Assembly (NCBI GenBank): GCA_003241175.1
Contig: QFOI01000035.1
Location: forward strand, 1 to 21,261
Length of the DNA: 21,261 bases
Source: Pseudopedobacter saltans
Lineage (GTDB): Bacteria > Bacteroidota > Bacteroidia > Chitinophagales > Chitinophagaceae
Direction: 5' to 3'
The position numbers were made by a program, and so were the translations under genes. The notes beneath the pieces were generated by a model. That model saw only the letters and a list, made by a program, of their open reading frames with translations. It had not been told where the DNA came from and made no database searches. Below, one piece after another: positions 7,581 through 15,394 of this stretch; positions within the stretch are counted from its first letter, which is position 1; each line of letters starts with the position of its first letter.

Positions 7581-7730
7581 GTTTATTGTTTTTATATGCA
7601 GGTTTCAATATCTGTGCCAATAGGGTATCTATGATAAAGTGCTCCGAATTTTAACATGACAATAAATATTCATCACTTAATTTGTTACACAATCGTTTCC
7701 AAAATTGACCTATAAGCCATGATTGTCTTT

Positions 7731-7738
7731 TATTTTTA
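7731..7738 (+). promoter_or_regulatory. Candidate -7 box of the GH31 gene
   Basis: TATTTTTA (TAnnTTTA, one step from consensus) ends 31 bases before the ATG at 7770. A TTG at 7705-7707 lies 23 bases upstream. The box is downstream of the alternative ATG at 7719, which argues against that start. Confidence 0.4.
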
Positions 7739-7769
7739 CAATTCTCCATTATTGGTAAAAACTAGATTT

Positions 7770-10700
7770 ATGAAATCTCTTTTAACAGTTAAAAATTTCT
7801 TTTTATTCTTCTCTTTATGCTTACTAACAGAATCATCCTGGTCCCAAACTACGGGAATAAAAACTGCTACTGATTCTGCTGGGATAGTGAATGTGAAAAA
7901 GCTAAATGCTACCACTATTGAACTAAGACTATCCAACAAGCAACATATTTTAGTCGACTTTTATGGTGACAATATTTTTCGGATGATGCAAGATGCACAA
8001 GACAGTACATTCAGGGATCCTGCCTCAACGCCCACTGCCCAAATACTCGTCAACAATCCTCGAAAAAAAGTCAATTCACTGATAGTTACCGAAACATCAG
8101 AAAAACAAGTACTCATTAAGTCTAAAGAAATTGCCATAGTATTCGATAAAAAAAATACTACGTTTCAAATCACCAACCTTAAAAGCAATAAAAATGTATT
8201 GACTTCCCTACATCCTATACGTTTTGAAAGACGTAGTGCCACACTTCAACTCAAAGAAAACCCATCAGAATATTTCTATGGAGGAGGCGTACAGAATGGT
8301 CGCTTTTCGCATAAAGGGAAAAGCATTTCCATCGAAAATCAAAATAGTTGGACGGATGGTGGCGTTGCTTCACCGACGCCTTTTTATTGGTCTACAGACG
8401 GATATGGCATGATGTGGTACACTTTTCAAAGAGGTAAATACGATTTTGGTGCAAAGGAAAATGGTATCGTTACTTTGACGCACGAAACGAACTATCTCGA
8501 TTTGTTTTTCATGATTGACGAAAAACCAGTTGCATTACTGAATGACTTTTATCAGCTGACAGGCAATCCCATACTCCTCCCAAAATTTGGTTTTTACGAA
8601 GGGCATCTTAACGCTTACAATCGTGATGTGTGGAAGCAAGATAGCACGGGTATTTTGTTTGAGGATGGCAAACGTTACAAGGAATTTGGCAAAGACCATA
8701 TCGGCATCAAAGAATCACTTAACGGAGAAAAAAATAATTATCAATTTTCCGCTCGCGGGGTAATTGATCGATATGCAGCACACGATCTCCCTCTAGGATG
8801 GATATTGCCGAATGATGGTTATGGCGCCGGATATGGACAGACATCCACTTTGGACAGCAATATACAAAACCTAAAATCTTTTGGAGACTACGCTCGTGAT
8901 CACGGTGTACAAATAGGCTTGTGGACACAATCAGACTTACATCCCAAAGATGGTATTGCCGCATTGTTGCAAAGGGATATCGAAAAAGAAGTTGGTATAG
9001 CAGGCGTCCGCGTGTTGAAGACGGATGTCGCTTGGGTTGGCCCTGGTTATTCATTTGGTTTAAATGGCGTTGCGGACGCAGCGCATATTATGCCCAAATA
9101 CGGAAACGATGCGAGACCATTTATCATTTCATTGGATGGATGGGCCGGCACACAGCGTTATGCCAGCATTTGGAGTGGAGACCAGACCGGCGGCAAATGG
9201 GAATATATTCGTTTTCATATTCCAACATACATTGGATCTGGTTTGTCTGGACAACCCAACATAACATCCGACATGGATGGTATTTTTGGAGGTAAGGTTC
9301 CAGCCATTAACATACGTGATTTCCAATGGAAGACGTTTACGCCTATGCAACTCAATATGGATGGATGGGGTTCTAATGAAAAATATCCTTATGCACTAGG
9401 AGAACCTGCAACATCTATCAATCGTATTTACTTAAAATTAAAATCGCAATTACTACCTTACACCTATAGTATAGCAAAGCAAGCCACAGATGGCATGCCT
9501 ATTATCCGGGCGATGTTTTTGGATGAGACCAATAGTTACACATTGGGTAAATCAACTCAATATCAATACTTGTATGGCCCATCTTTCCTAGTTGCGCCAA
9601 TATACAAATCAACCAAGTCTAATGTCAACGGAGATGATATTCGCAATAATATCTATTTACCAAAAGGGACTTGGATCGATTATTTTACAGGAAGTACTTA
9701 CGAGGGAGGGCGACTGATTAATGACTTTGGTGCGCCTATATGGAAATTGCCCGTATTTGTCAAAAATGGAGCCATCATTCCCATGTCCAATGCCAACAAT
9801 AATACCAAACAAATAAATAAATCATTAAGAATATACGAATTATATCCATTTGGAAAAACTTCATTCTTGGAATATGACGACGACGGAACTACCGAAAAAT
9901 ACAAAAACGGAGAAAGTGTAACTACTTTGATAGAATCTAATGTGATCAATAATATAGCAACTATAAAAGTCAATACATCAAAAGGTAGTTTCAACGGTTT
10001 CGAAAAAAACAAATCAACACAATTTGTGGTGAACGTTACACAAAAACCAACTTCTGTCTCTTTGAAAAGAAACGAAACCAATATCCCTCTTAAGGAAGTC
10101 ACCAGTAAGGAGGCATTTGACAACAGCCAAAACGTGTATTACTATGATGCATCTCCCAACCTCAATCAATTTTCCACAAAAGGTAGTGATTTTGATAGTG
10201 TCAAAATGATTAAGAATCCTCAACTATTAATTAAAACTGCACCCTTTGACATTACAAAGACTTCCACAACATTAACTATAAAAGGTTTTAAATTCACAAC
10301 AAACAACAATTTGAAACATTCTCTAGGCAAATTAAGTGCGCCTGGCAATGTGCAAGTTGCCGATTCAAATGCAACAGCGTATTCCTTAACGCCGTCATGG
10401 AATAAGGCAGCGAATGCAGATTATTACGAAATACTATTTGACGGACAACTATATAGTACTATTCAACAAAATGCTTTTCAACTAGACGATCTCACACCGG
10501 AAAAAAACTATAGTTTCAAAATTCGCTCAGTCAACAAAACCGGAAATTCCGAATGGGTATCATTGACCGCAAAGACCAAAAATAATCCGTTGGAATACGC
10601 CATAAAAGGCATCACAGCTCAGGCATCTGTTCTTAGTCAAGGTGGAAATGGTATTGGCAATCTATTTAATCTTGATGAAACTGATATGTGGCATACGAAA

Positions 10701-11606
10701 TGGGAAATCAAAGCCACACCATTTGACATAGTCATTGACCTACATTCTACCAACCAATTAGACAAAATGGAATATCTTCCAAGAGAGCGTGGCAATGGTA
10801 TATGGCGTAAGGGATCAGTATTTTATAGTACAGACAAAAAGAATTGGACAAAAGCAGACGACTTTAATTGGGAAAATAGTGGAACCAACAAAGTATTCGA
10901 CTTTGCGACACACCCATCTGCGCGCTATATCAAAATTGAAGTTAAGGAAGGTATTGGAGGATTTGGTTCGGGTAGAGAACTATATATCTTCAAAGTCCCA
11001 GGAACTGAAAGTTACATTCCAGGGGATATCAATAATGACCATCAGATAGATATCAACGATCTCACTTCTTACATCAACTATACAGGACTAAGAAAAGGAG
11101 ATGGCGATTTTGAAGGATATATCAGCAAAGGAGATCTTAATCAAAATAATCTAATTGACGCTTATGACATTTCTAATGTAGCGACTAGATTAGACGGAGG
11201 TGCCGACCTTTCCAAAAAAGATACCGTATCAGGTAAGATAGAATTGGAACCAAGCACAATAGATGTCAAAAAAGGGGAGCAATTGATCATTACTGTCAAA
11301 GGCGTTGATCTTAAAGCAGTCAATGCACTCAGTTTTGCAATACCATACGATGCTGCAAAATTGGAATACGAAGGCATTGTCCCTATCAACATGAAATTTA
11401 TGGAAGGCATGACCTATGACCGTTTACATAGTAATAGGCAAAAGGCCCTCTATCCGACTTTTGTCAATATTGGAGATCAGGAATCTTTGGAAGGAAGCAT
11501 GACTTTGTTCCAAATTAAGTTTAAAGCAAAAGAAAACTTCCAATATAACCTGAAGGCTCAAGACGGTATCTTAGTGGATGTACATCTTAACAGTGCTAAA
11601 TTTTAA
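7770..11606 (+). CDS. Secreted multimodular GH31 glycosidase with dockerin-like and cohesin-like modules
   Basis: An exported alpha-glycosidase of 1278 residues from ATG 7770, whose Met begins the signal peptide MKSLLTVKNFFLFFSLCLL. An ATG at 7719 would add 17 residues. Numbering below is from 7719. A beta-sandwich N-domain (about 60-270) precedes the GH31 barrel with nucleophile Asp436 (KTDVAW) and acid/base Asp488 (WSGDQTG). A beta C-domain is followed by fibronectin type III (about 873-960), a discoidin/F5-8C-like module (about 965-1100), a dockerin-like pair of calcium loops (Asp1103, DINNDHQID; Asp1139, DLNQNNLID) and a cohesin-like domain (about 1172-1295). The LDGWAGTQRY...SGLSGQPN context resembles the GH31 branch containing bacterial alpha-N-acetylgalactosaminidases; the substrate is inferred, not shown. 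There is no T9SS tail and no SusC/SusD pair adjacent. A strong terminator follows. Confidence 0.93.
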   Translation: MKSLLTVKNFFLFFSLCLLTESSWSQTTGIKTATDSAGIVNVKKLNATTIELRLSNKQHILVDFYGDNIFRMMQDAQDSTFRDPASTPTAQILVNNPRKKVNSLIVTETSEKQVLIKSKEIAIVFDKKNTTFQITNLKSNKNVLTSLHPIRFERRSATLQLKENPSEYFYGGGVQNGRFSHKGKSISIENQNSWTDGGVASPTPFYWSTDGYGMMWYTFQRGKYDFGAKENGIVTLTHETNYLDLFFMIDEKPVALLNDFYQLTGNPILLPKFGFYEGHLNAYNRDVWKQDSTGILFEDGKRYKEFGKDHIGIKESLNGEKNNYQFSARGVIDRYAAHDLPLGWILPNDGYGAGYGQTSTLDSNIQNLKSFGDYARDHGVQIGLWTQSDLHPKDGIAALLQRDIEKEVGIAGVRVLKTDVAWVGPGYSFGLNGVADAAHIMPKYGNDARPFIISLDGWAGTQRYASIWSGDQTGGKWEYIRFHIPTYIGSGLSGQPNITSDMDGIFGGKVPAINIRDFQWKTFTPMQLNMDGWGSNEKYPYALGEPATSINRIYLKLKSQLLPYTYSIAKQATDGMPIIRAMFLDETNSYTLGKSTQYQYLYGPSFLVAPIYKSTKSNVNGDDIRNNIYLPKGTWIDYFTGSTYEGGRLINDFGAPIWKLPVFVKNGAIIPMSNANNNTKQINKSLRIYELYPFGKTSFLEYDDDGTTEKYKNGESVTTLIESNVINNIATIKVNTSKGSFNGFEKNKSTQFVVNVTQKPTSVSLKRNETNIPLKEVTSKEAFDNSQNVYYYDASPNLNQFSTKGSDFDSVKMIKNPQLLIKTAPFDITKTSTTLTIKGFKFTTNNNLKHSLGKLSAPGNVQVADSNATAYSLTPSWNKAANADYYEILFDGQLYSTIQQNAFQLDDLTPEKNYSFKIRSVNKTGNSEWVSLTAKTKNNPLEYAIKGITAQASVLSQGGNGIGNLFNLDETDMWHTKWEIKATPFDIVIDLHSTNQLDKMEYLPRERGNGIWRKGSVFYSTDKKNWTKADDFNWENSGTNKVFDFATHPSARYIKIEVKEGIGGFGSGRELYIFKVPGTESYIPGDINNDHQIDINDLTSYINYTGLRKGDGDFEGYISKGDLNQNNLIDAYDISNVATRLDGGADLSKKDTVSGKIELEPSTIDVKKGEQLIITVKGVDLKAVNALSFAIPYDAAKLEYEGIVPINMKFMEGMTYDRLHSNRQKALYPTFVNIGDQESLEGSMTLFQIKFKAKENFQYNLKAQDGILVDVHLNSAKF

Positions 11607-11628
11607 TATTTTCTATAGATTCTACTTC

Positions 11629-11659
11629 AAGAGGTTGCCATTAATGGCAACCTCTTTTT
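11629..11659 (+). terminator. Terminator of the GH31 gene
   Basis: A perfect 28-base palindrome at 11629-11656 (left arm AAGAGGTTGCCATT) runs into a T tract, 22 bases after the GH31 stop codon. This is a textbook intrinsic terminator. Confidence 0.92.
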
Positions 11660-11782
11660 GGTCATAAGTAATCAGTTTTTATTCAATATTTTTTTTGGCA
11701 CAAAATTTTATTTACTATTTCCCAAAAAAGAATAATTTAGTAATCCAATAGTTCTAATCATAAAAAGAAAAACCAAAAAACC

Positions 11783-12289
11783 ATGAACATTTTTAGAGCA
11801 CCTCTTCTAATGGCTACTGTTGTAACCTTAGGGATGGTTTCTTGTAAACCCAACGATGCCAAAATCAAATCCGAAATCGAAGCAAAGCTAAAAACCGAAC
11901 AAGGTTTGGAAGCGGTAACCGTTGACGTCCAAAAGGCTGCGGTTACACTTGCAGGAACAACAGATTCCGATGGAGCGAAAGCGACTGCCGAAACAGATGC
12001 CAAAGCAGTAAAAGGTGTCGAATCAGTCGCTAACAACATTACGGTAAATGCACCTACTGAAACAGTTGCAGCGCCTACTTCCAATGCTCCAATCATCAAT
12101 GCTGACAGTACATTGATTGGAGCGGTTAAGGACGCCACCAAAGATTTTGCAGGCGTAAAAGCAGAAGTTAAAGACGGTATTGTTACATTGACTGGCGAGA
12201 TTCAACGTGCTGATCTTCCTAAATTGATGCAAAATGTATCTTCTACTAAGCCTAAACAAATCGAAAAAGGCAAGCTAACCATTAAATAA
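11783..12289 (+). CDS. BON-domain lipoprotein
   Basis: A 168-residue protein whose N-terminus, MNIFRAPLLMATVVTLGMVSC, is a lipoprotein signal with the lipidated Cys at residue 21. The mature protein has two BON-like repeats, the first at about residues 25-90 (IEAKLKTEQGLEAVTVDVQKAAVTLAGT...VESVANNITV) and the second at about 108-168 (LIGAVKDATKDFAGVKAEVKDGIVTLTGEI). They are separated by an Ala/Thr/Pro-rich linker. BON domains are thought to bind phospholipid or attach proteins to membranes, as in OsmY, and are often induced by osmotic or envelope stress; that role is inferred here. The downstream BON-like/SH3 gene begins 17 bases after the stop, so the two are probably cotranscribed. No clear promoter was recognised. 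Confidence 0.88.
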   Translation: MNIFRAPLLMATVVTLGMVSCKPNDAKIKSEIEAKLKTEQGLEAVTVDVQKAAVTLAGTTDSDGAKATAETDAKAVKGVESVANNITVNAPTETVAAPTSNAPIINADSTLIGAVKDATKDFAGVKAEVKDGIVTLTGEIQRADLPKLMQNVSSTKPKQIEKGKLTIK

Positions 12290-12306
12290 TTTAAAAACCT
12301 CAAACG

Positions 12307-12729
12307 ATGGCGTTACAAGATAAATACCAACAATTAATAAGCGAGGCCACCAGTGCTGGCGTCAACAATCTCAATATTAAAGAACAGGACAACATTCTAT
12401 ACATTTCAGGGGAAGCACCTTCCGCAGATGTTAAAAATCAACTTTGGGCAACTTACAATACCATTGATCCTGATTTCCGTGCTGGAGATTTGATATTGGA
12501 TGTCAATGTAGGCAACGCGGTTGACGGTGGCAAAGTAAAAGTAGTAACAAAAGAGTCTAATTTGAATATCCGAAAAGGGCCGGGCACAGACCAACCAATT
12601 GTTGGAAAAGCGGCACACGGCGACACTATCACACTCTTGAGCAAAGCTAACGACCAATGGTGGTTAGTGAAGGACAATGACGGTGAAGAAGGCTATGCCT
12701 ATTCCCAATACCTAGAGCCAGTTTCTTAG
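12307..12729 (+). CDS. BON-like plus bacterial SH3 domain protein
   Basis: A 140-residue protein with two parts. Residues 1 to about 70 look like a BON-type half (INNLNIKE-like start, NILYISGEAPSADVKNQLW). Residues about 77-140 are a bacterial SH3 domain (VTKESNLNIRKGPGTDQPIVG, then DQWWLVKD and the ending GYAYSQYLEPVS), a fold usually involved in peptidoglycan or peptide binding. There is no signal peptide or lipobox, which is odd for an SH3 domain normally found outside the cytoplasm; either it works inside or it uses another export route. It lies 17 bases after the BON lipoprotein gene and is closed by a bidirectional terminator, making a two-gene unit. The exact role is unknown. Confidence 0.85.
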   Translation: MALQDKYQQLISEATSAGVNNLNIKEQDNILYISGEAPSADVKNQLWATYNTIDPDFRAGDLILDVNVGNAVDGGKVKVVTKESNLNIRKGPGTDQPIVGKAAHGDTITLLSKANDQWWLVKDNDGEEGYAYSQYLEPVS

Positions 12730-12749
12730 AATAAATATATCAGAAATAG

Positions 12750-12776
12750 AAAAGGAGGCAAAATTGCCTCCTTTTT
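12750..12776. terminator. Bidirectional terminator between the BON/SH3 pair and transketolase
   Basis: Twelve-base arms (12750-12761 and 12764-12775, AAAAGGAGGCAA / TTGCCTCCTTTT) with a 2-base loop end in T runs on both strands. It sits between convergent stop codons at 12729 and 12799, so it serves both transcripts. Confidence 0.92.
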
Positions 12777-12798
12777 ACATTGTAATATATTCAAAAGA

Positions 12799-13650
12799 CT
12801 AATAATCTTTAAAATCGCCAACATTGTGCAATTGATTCAATGCACTAGCCAACTGTTCGTCGTTAGGTGCTTTACCATGCCATTCGTGGTGGCCAACCAT
12901 GTAGTCTACACCGTAGCCCATTTGGCTTTTCATCAAGATTGCCACAGGTAAGTTGTTTACCAACAATTTTTTAGCTTCTCCCAACGCTTTGATGATAGAG
13001 GAAATATCGTTTCCTTTCTCTATAACCAAAACCTGCCATTTGAAAGCTTTGAATTTAGCCTCAAGATCGCCCAGATCCATTACTTCTTTTGTTGGGCCAT
13101 CTATTTGCTGACCGTTCCAGTCAATCGTAGCGATATAGTTGTTCAATCCAAAATTAGGAGCAGACATGATTGCTTCCCAGTTTTGCCCTTCGTTCAATTC
13201 ACCATCTCCACTCAAAGAGTATACGATACCATTATCTCCGTTGTGTCTTTTAGCCAATGCAGCACCTATAGATACACTCATACCTTGTCCCAAAGAACCA
13301 CTCGCAATACGGATTCCAGGAAGGTGTTCATGCGTTGTCGGATGCCCCTGAAGACGAGAATTCAACTTTCTGAAAGTTCCCAATTCTGTTGTTGGGAAAT
13401 AACCAGCTCTTGCCAAAGTGCTATAGAAAACAGGTGAAATGTGACCATTAGACAAGAAGAAAACATCTTCATCCTTTGCATCCATATCAAATCCTGGTTT
13501 ACGTTTCATCACATCAAAATACAATGCCGTAAAAAAATCAGCGCAACCAAGTGATCCACCTGGGTGACCGCTGTTTGCTCCATGAACCATTCTTACGATA
13601 TCTCTTCGTATCTGCGTCGCAAGTTGTTGCAATTCTTCAATGTTTGCCAT
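12799..13650 (-). CDS. Transketolase, N-terminal (TPP-binding) subunit
   Basis: A 283-residue half-transketolase of the pentose phosphate pathway, which moves two-carbon ketol units between sugar phosphates. It has the N-terminal signature ANSGHPGGSLGCADFF (residues 25-40), NGH at 68-70, GSLGQG at 118-123 and the thiamine diphosphate motif GDG at 148-150 ending with Asn179. Length and ending near GKAPNDEQL match the N-terminal subunit of the split form common in Bacteroidota, archaea and some Firmicutes. The partner carrying the pyrimidine-binding and C-terminal domains is normally encoded directly downstream. Here a terminator and an unrelated convergent gene pair follow instead, so the partner must be elsewhere. 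A good promoter lies upstream, divergent from frr. Confidence 0.95.
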   Translation of the reverse strand: MANIEELQQLATQIRRDIVRMVHGANSGHPGGSLGCADFFTALYFDVMKRKPGFDMDAKDEDVFFLSNGHISPVFYSTLARAGYFPTTELGTFRKLNSRLQGHPTTHEHLPGIRIASGSLGQGMSVSIGAALAKRHNGDNGIVYSLSGDGELNEGQNWEAIMSAPNFGLNNYIATIDWNGQQIDGPTKEVMDLGDLEAKFKAFKWQVLVIEKGNDISSIIKALGEAKKLLVNNLPVAILMKSQMGYGVDYMVGHHEWHGKAPNDEQLASALNQLHNVGDFKDY

Positions 13651-13689
13651 CTTGAATATTTTGTATGTATTAATTTTTTGAGTTCAAAC

Positions 13690-13706
13690 TGTCTCTATTT
13701 GAGACA
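13690..13706 (-). other. Small hairpin in the transketolase leader
   Basis: TGTCTC (13690-13695) and GAGACA (13701-13706) enclose a 5-base loop. It would lie in the 5' untranslated region between the -7 box and the ATG of the transketolase half. Its role is unknown and it may be fortuitous. Confidence 0.35.
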
Positions 13707-13718
13707 CTTTTAGTAGGA

Positions 13719-13749
13719 CAAACCTACGAAAACTAATCGCTTTTTACAA
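13719..13749 (-). promoter_or_regulatory. Promoter of the transketolase N-subunit gene
   Basis: On the minus strand a -33 TTG (13749-13747), a 20-base spacer and a -7 box TAGGTTTG (13726-13719) match the Bacteroidota consensus. The box ends 68 bases before the ATG, leaving a leader of roughly 60 bases. Confidence 0.75.
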
Positions 13750-13776
13750 TTTTAGGTCTTATCATTTTGCTAATAC

Positions 13777-13806
13777 TTGAAAAATCCATAATTTAAAGTA
13801 GGTTTG
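13777..13806 (+). promoter_or_regulatory. Promoter of frr
   Basis: TTG at 13777-13779, a 19-base spacer and TAGGTTTG at 13799-13806 form the best match to the TTG-N19-TAnnTTTG consensus in this window. The frr start is 80 bases downstream. The -7 octamer is identical to that of the divergent transketolase promoter. Confidence 0.8.
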
Positions 13807-13886
13807 CACTCGTTTGAATTCAAGGGGAATTTAATAGTAAAATCGATTTGACTTCAACTTTTGATTAGCCTTATTAACCAAACCAT

Positions 13887-14450
13887 ATGTCAGAAGAGTT
13901 AGAATTAGTTATGATGGAAGCCGACAGCTCCATGCAAAAAGCCATAGACCACCTGGATCTTGAGTTGACCAGAATCCGTGCTGGAAAGGCAACGCCAACC
14001 ATATTGGACGGTGTCAAGATTGAGTATTATGGCGCACCTACACCCATCAGCCAAGTCGCCAATATCAGCGTATTGGATGCTCGCACCATCAGCATCCAAC
14101 CATGGGAAAAAAATATGCTCGCACCTATTGAAAGAGGCATCATGATGGCAAATATTGGCATTACACCGCAAAATGATGGTGTTCAGATCCGTTTGTTCAT
14201 GCCGCCACTTACGGAAGAACGACGTAAAGAATTATTCAAAAAAGCATCCAACGAAGGTGAACAAGCCAAAATCACCATCCGTAATGCTCGTCGTAGCACC
14301 ATGGACGATGTCAAAAAACTACAAAAGGACGGCCTCAGTGAAGATGTCGCTAAAGACATAGAAAAGAAAGTACAAGACTTAACAGATAAATATATAGCCA
14401 TCGTAGACAAACACCTTGCAGCCAAGGAAAAAGAAATGATGACAGTGTAA
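13887..14450 (+). CDS. frr: Ribosome recycling factor
   Basis: A 187-residue cytoplasmic factor that works with EF-G to split the post-termination ribosome and free the mRNA and tRNA. It is the full family length, with the conserved features LELTRIRAGKATPTILDGVKIEYYGAP-like N-terminal region, SVLDARTISIQPWEKNML, the hinge and tip GDGVQIRL-type segment (here NDGVQIRLFMPPLTEERR), and the arginine-rich KITIRNARRSTMDDVKKLQKD helix. The start at ATG 13887 gives the standard beginning MSEELELVM. In many bacteria frr follows pyrH, but here it stands alone behind its own strong promoter and ahead of a hairpin terminator. Identification is certain. Confidence 0.98.
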   Translation: MSEELELVMMEADSSMQKAIDHLDLELTRIRAGKATPTILDGVKIEYYGAPTPISQVANISVLDARTISIQPWEKNMLAPIERGIMMANIGITPQNDGVQIRLFMPPLTEERRKELFKKASNEGEQAKITIRNARRSTMDDVKKLQKDGLSEDVAKDIEKKVQDLTDKYIAIVDKHLAAKEKEMMTV

Positions 14451-14476
14451 TTCTGCTACGAGATACGAAATTCCGA

Positions 14477-14508
14477 AGTAAAGGGTTGTCAATTGGCAGC
14501 CCTTTACT
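14477..14508 (+). terminator. Hairpin terminator after frr
   Basis: Fourteen-base arms (14477-14490 and 14495-14508) pair with two G-U wobbles in the plus-strand transcript around the loop AATT, 26 bases after the frr stop. The following bases are only moderately U-rich (CTTCCT). Confidence 0.7.
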
Positions 14509-14580
14509 CTTCCTAAACTACTGTGACAGCAATACTTGGCAAAATCCTTGCTGTATTTTCCAATAAAGAAAAACAACAAT

Positions 14581-15327
14581 ATGGGAAAGATCAAACTTAA
14601 AGACATTGCAACGATTCCTCCAAAATCCCTTAAGAAGGAAAAGATCAAAGCAGAACTAAAAAATATTACCAAGGAGATTTCCGATCTTCAAAATCTTCTT
14701 TACGCGAGTTCCCAGTATTCATTGTTGATTATATTGCAGGGGATGGATGCAAGCGGAAAGGACGGCACCATTAAAAATGTCTTTAGCGATGTCAATCCGC
14801 AAGGAGTGGAAGTTCATTCATTCAAAGTTCCCACGGAATTGGAGCTTTCGCATGATTTCCTTTGGCGCATACACTTACAAGCGCCATCCAAAGGCATCAT
14901 CAAAATATTCAACAGATCCCAATACGAAGACATATTGGTTACTCGTGTACACAACAACATTGATTTTCCTACTGTCCGAAAAAGGATTGAAGCTATCAAC
15001 AATTTCGAAAAGTTGTTACAAGACAATAAAACCATCATTCTGAAATTTTACCTCCATATTTCTCATGAAGAGCAACTCGCTCGTCTCAATGAACGACTCA
15101 ACAATCCAGAAAAGAAATGGAAATATAACGGTGGCGACTTCAAGGAATCCGTTTATTGGGACGAATACCGGAAAGTTTACGAAGACGCTATCAACAATTG
15201 TAACAATCCAGAATGGACAATTGTACCGGCAGATAAGAATTGGTACAAGGAATATATCGTTGCAAAAAAGGTCAGAGATGCATTAAAAGCGCTAGATCTC
15301 CAATATCCATCGATAAAAAACATTTAA
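14581..15327 (+). CDS. Polyphosphate kinase 2 (PPK2) family phosphotransferase
   Basis: A 248-residue cytoplasmic enzyme that transfers phosphate between polyphosphate and nucleotides, usually making ADP/ATP or GDP/GTP from polyphosphate. The Walker A loop is GMDASGKDG at residues 54-62, the Walker B region is IFNRSQYED at 109-117, and a lid with EEQLARLNERLNNPEKKWKY follows, all in PPK2 order. The size fits a single-domain PPK2. Whether it acts on nucleoside mono- or diphosphates cannot be fixed by eye. ATG 14581 is chosen; an upstream in-frame TTG at 14536 would add 15 residues without family similarity. The mscL gene lies 67 bases downstream behind its own -7 box. Confidence 0.93.
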   Translation: MGKIKLKDIATIPPKSLKKEKIKAELKNITKEISDLQNLLYASSQYSLLIILQGMDASGKDGTIKNVFSDVNPQGVEVHSFKVPTELELSHDFLWRIHLQAPSKGIIKIFNRSQYEDILVTRVHNNIDFPTVRKRIEAINNFEKLLQDNKTIILKFYLHISHEEQLARLNERLNNPEKKWKYNGGDFKESVYWDEYRKVYEDAINNCNNPEWTIVPADKNWYKEYIVAKKVRDALKALDLQYPSIKNI

Positions 15328-15344
15328 CAAATTATACGCTTCAT

Positions 15345-15352
15345 TATCTTTG
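15345..15352 (+). promoter_or_regulatory. -7 promoter box of mscL
   Basis: TATCTTTG, a full TAnnTTTG match, ends 42 bases before the mscL ATG. No TTG is present at the -33 position; TTTA at about 15322 is the nearest candidate. Confidence 0.55.
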
Positions 15353-15394
15353 TGGCGTTATACCTATCAATCATCAAAATAAAACTATTCAAAC

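Noticed and set aside
8719..9295. Overlapping frames of 110-124 codons on both strands within the GH31 catalytic region
   Set aside because: The GH31 frame has catalytic Asp residues and family motifs across this stretch; the others are alternative-frame readings rich in Trp, Arg and His.
14536..14580. TTG start for the PPK2 gene
   Set aside because: It adds 15 residues without family similarity; ATG 14581 fits the usual N-terminus.
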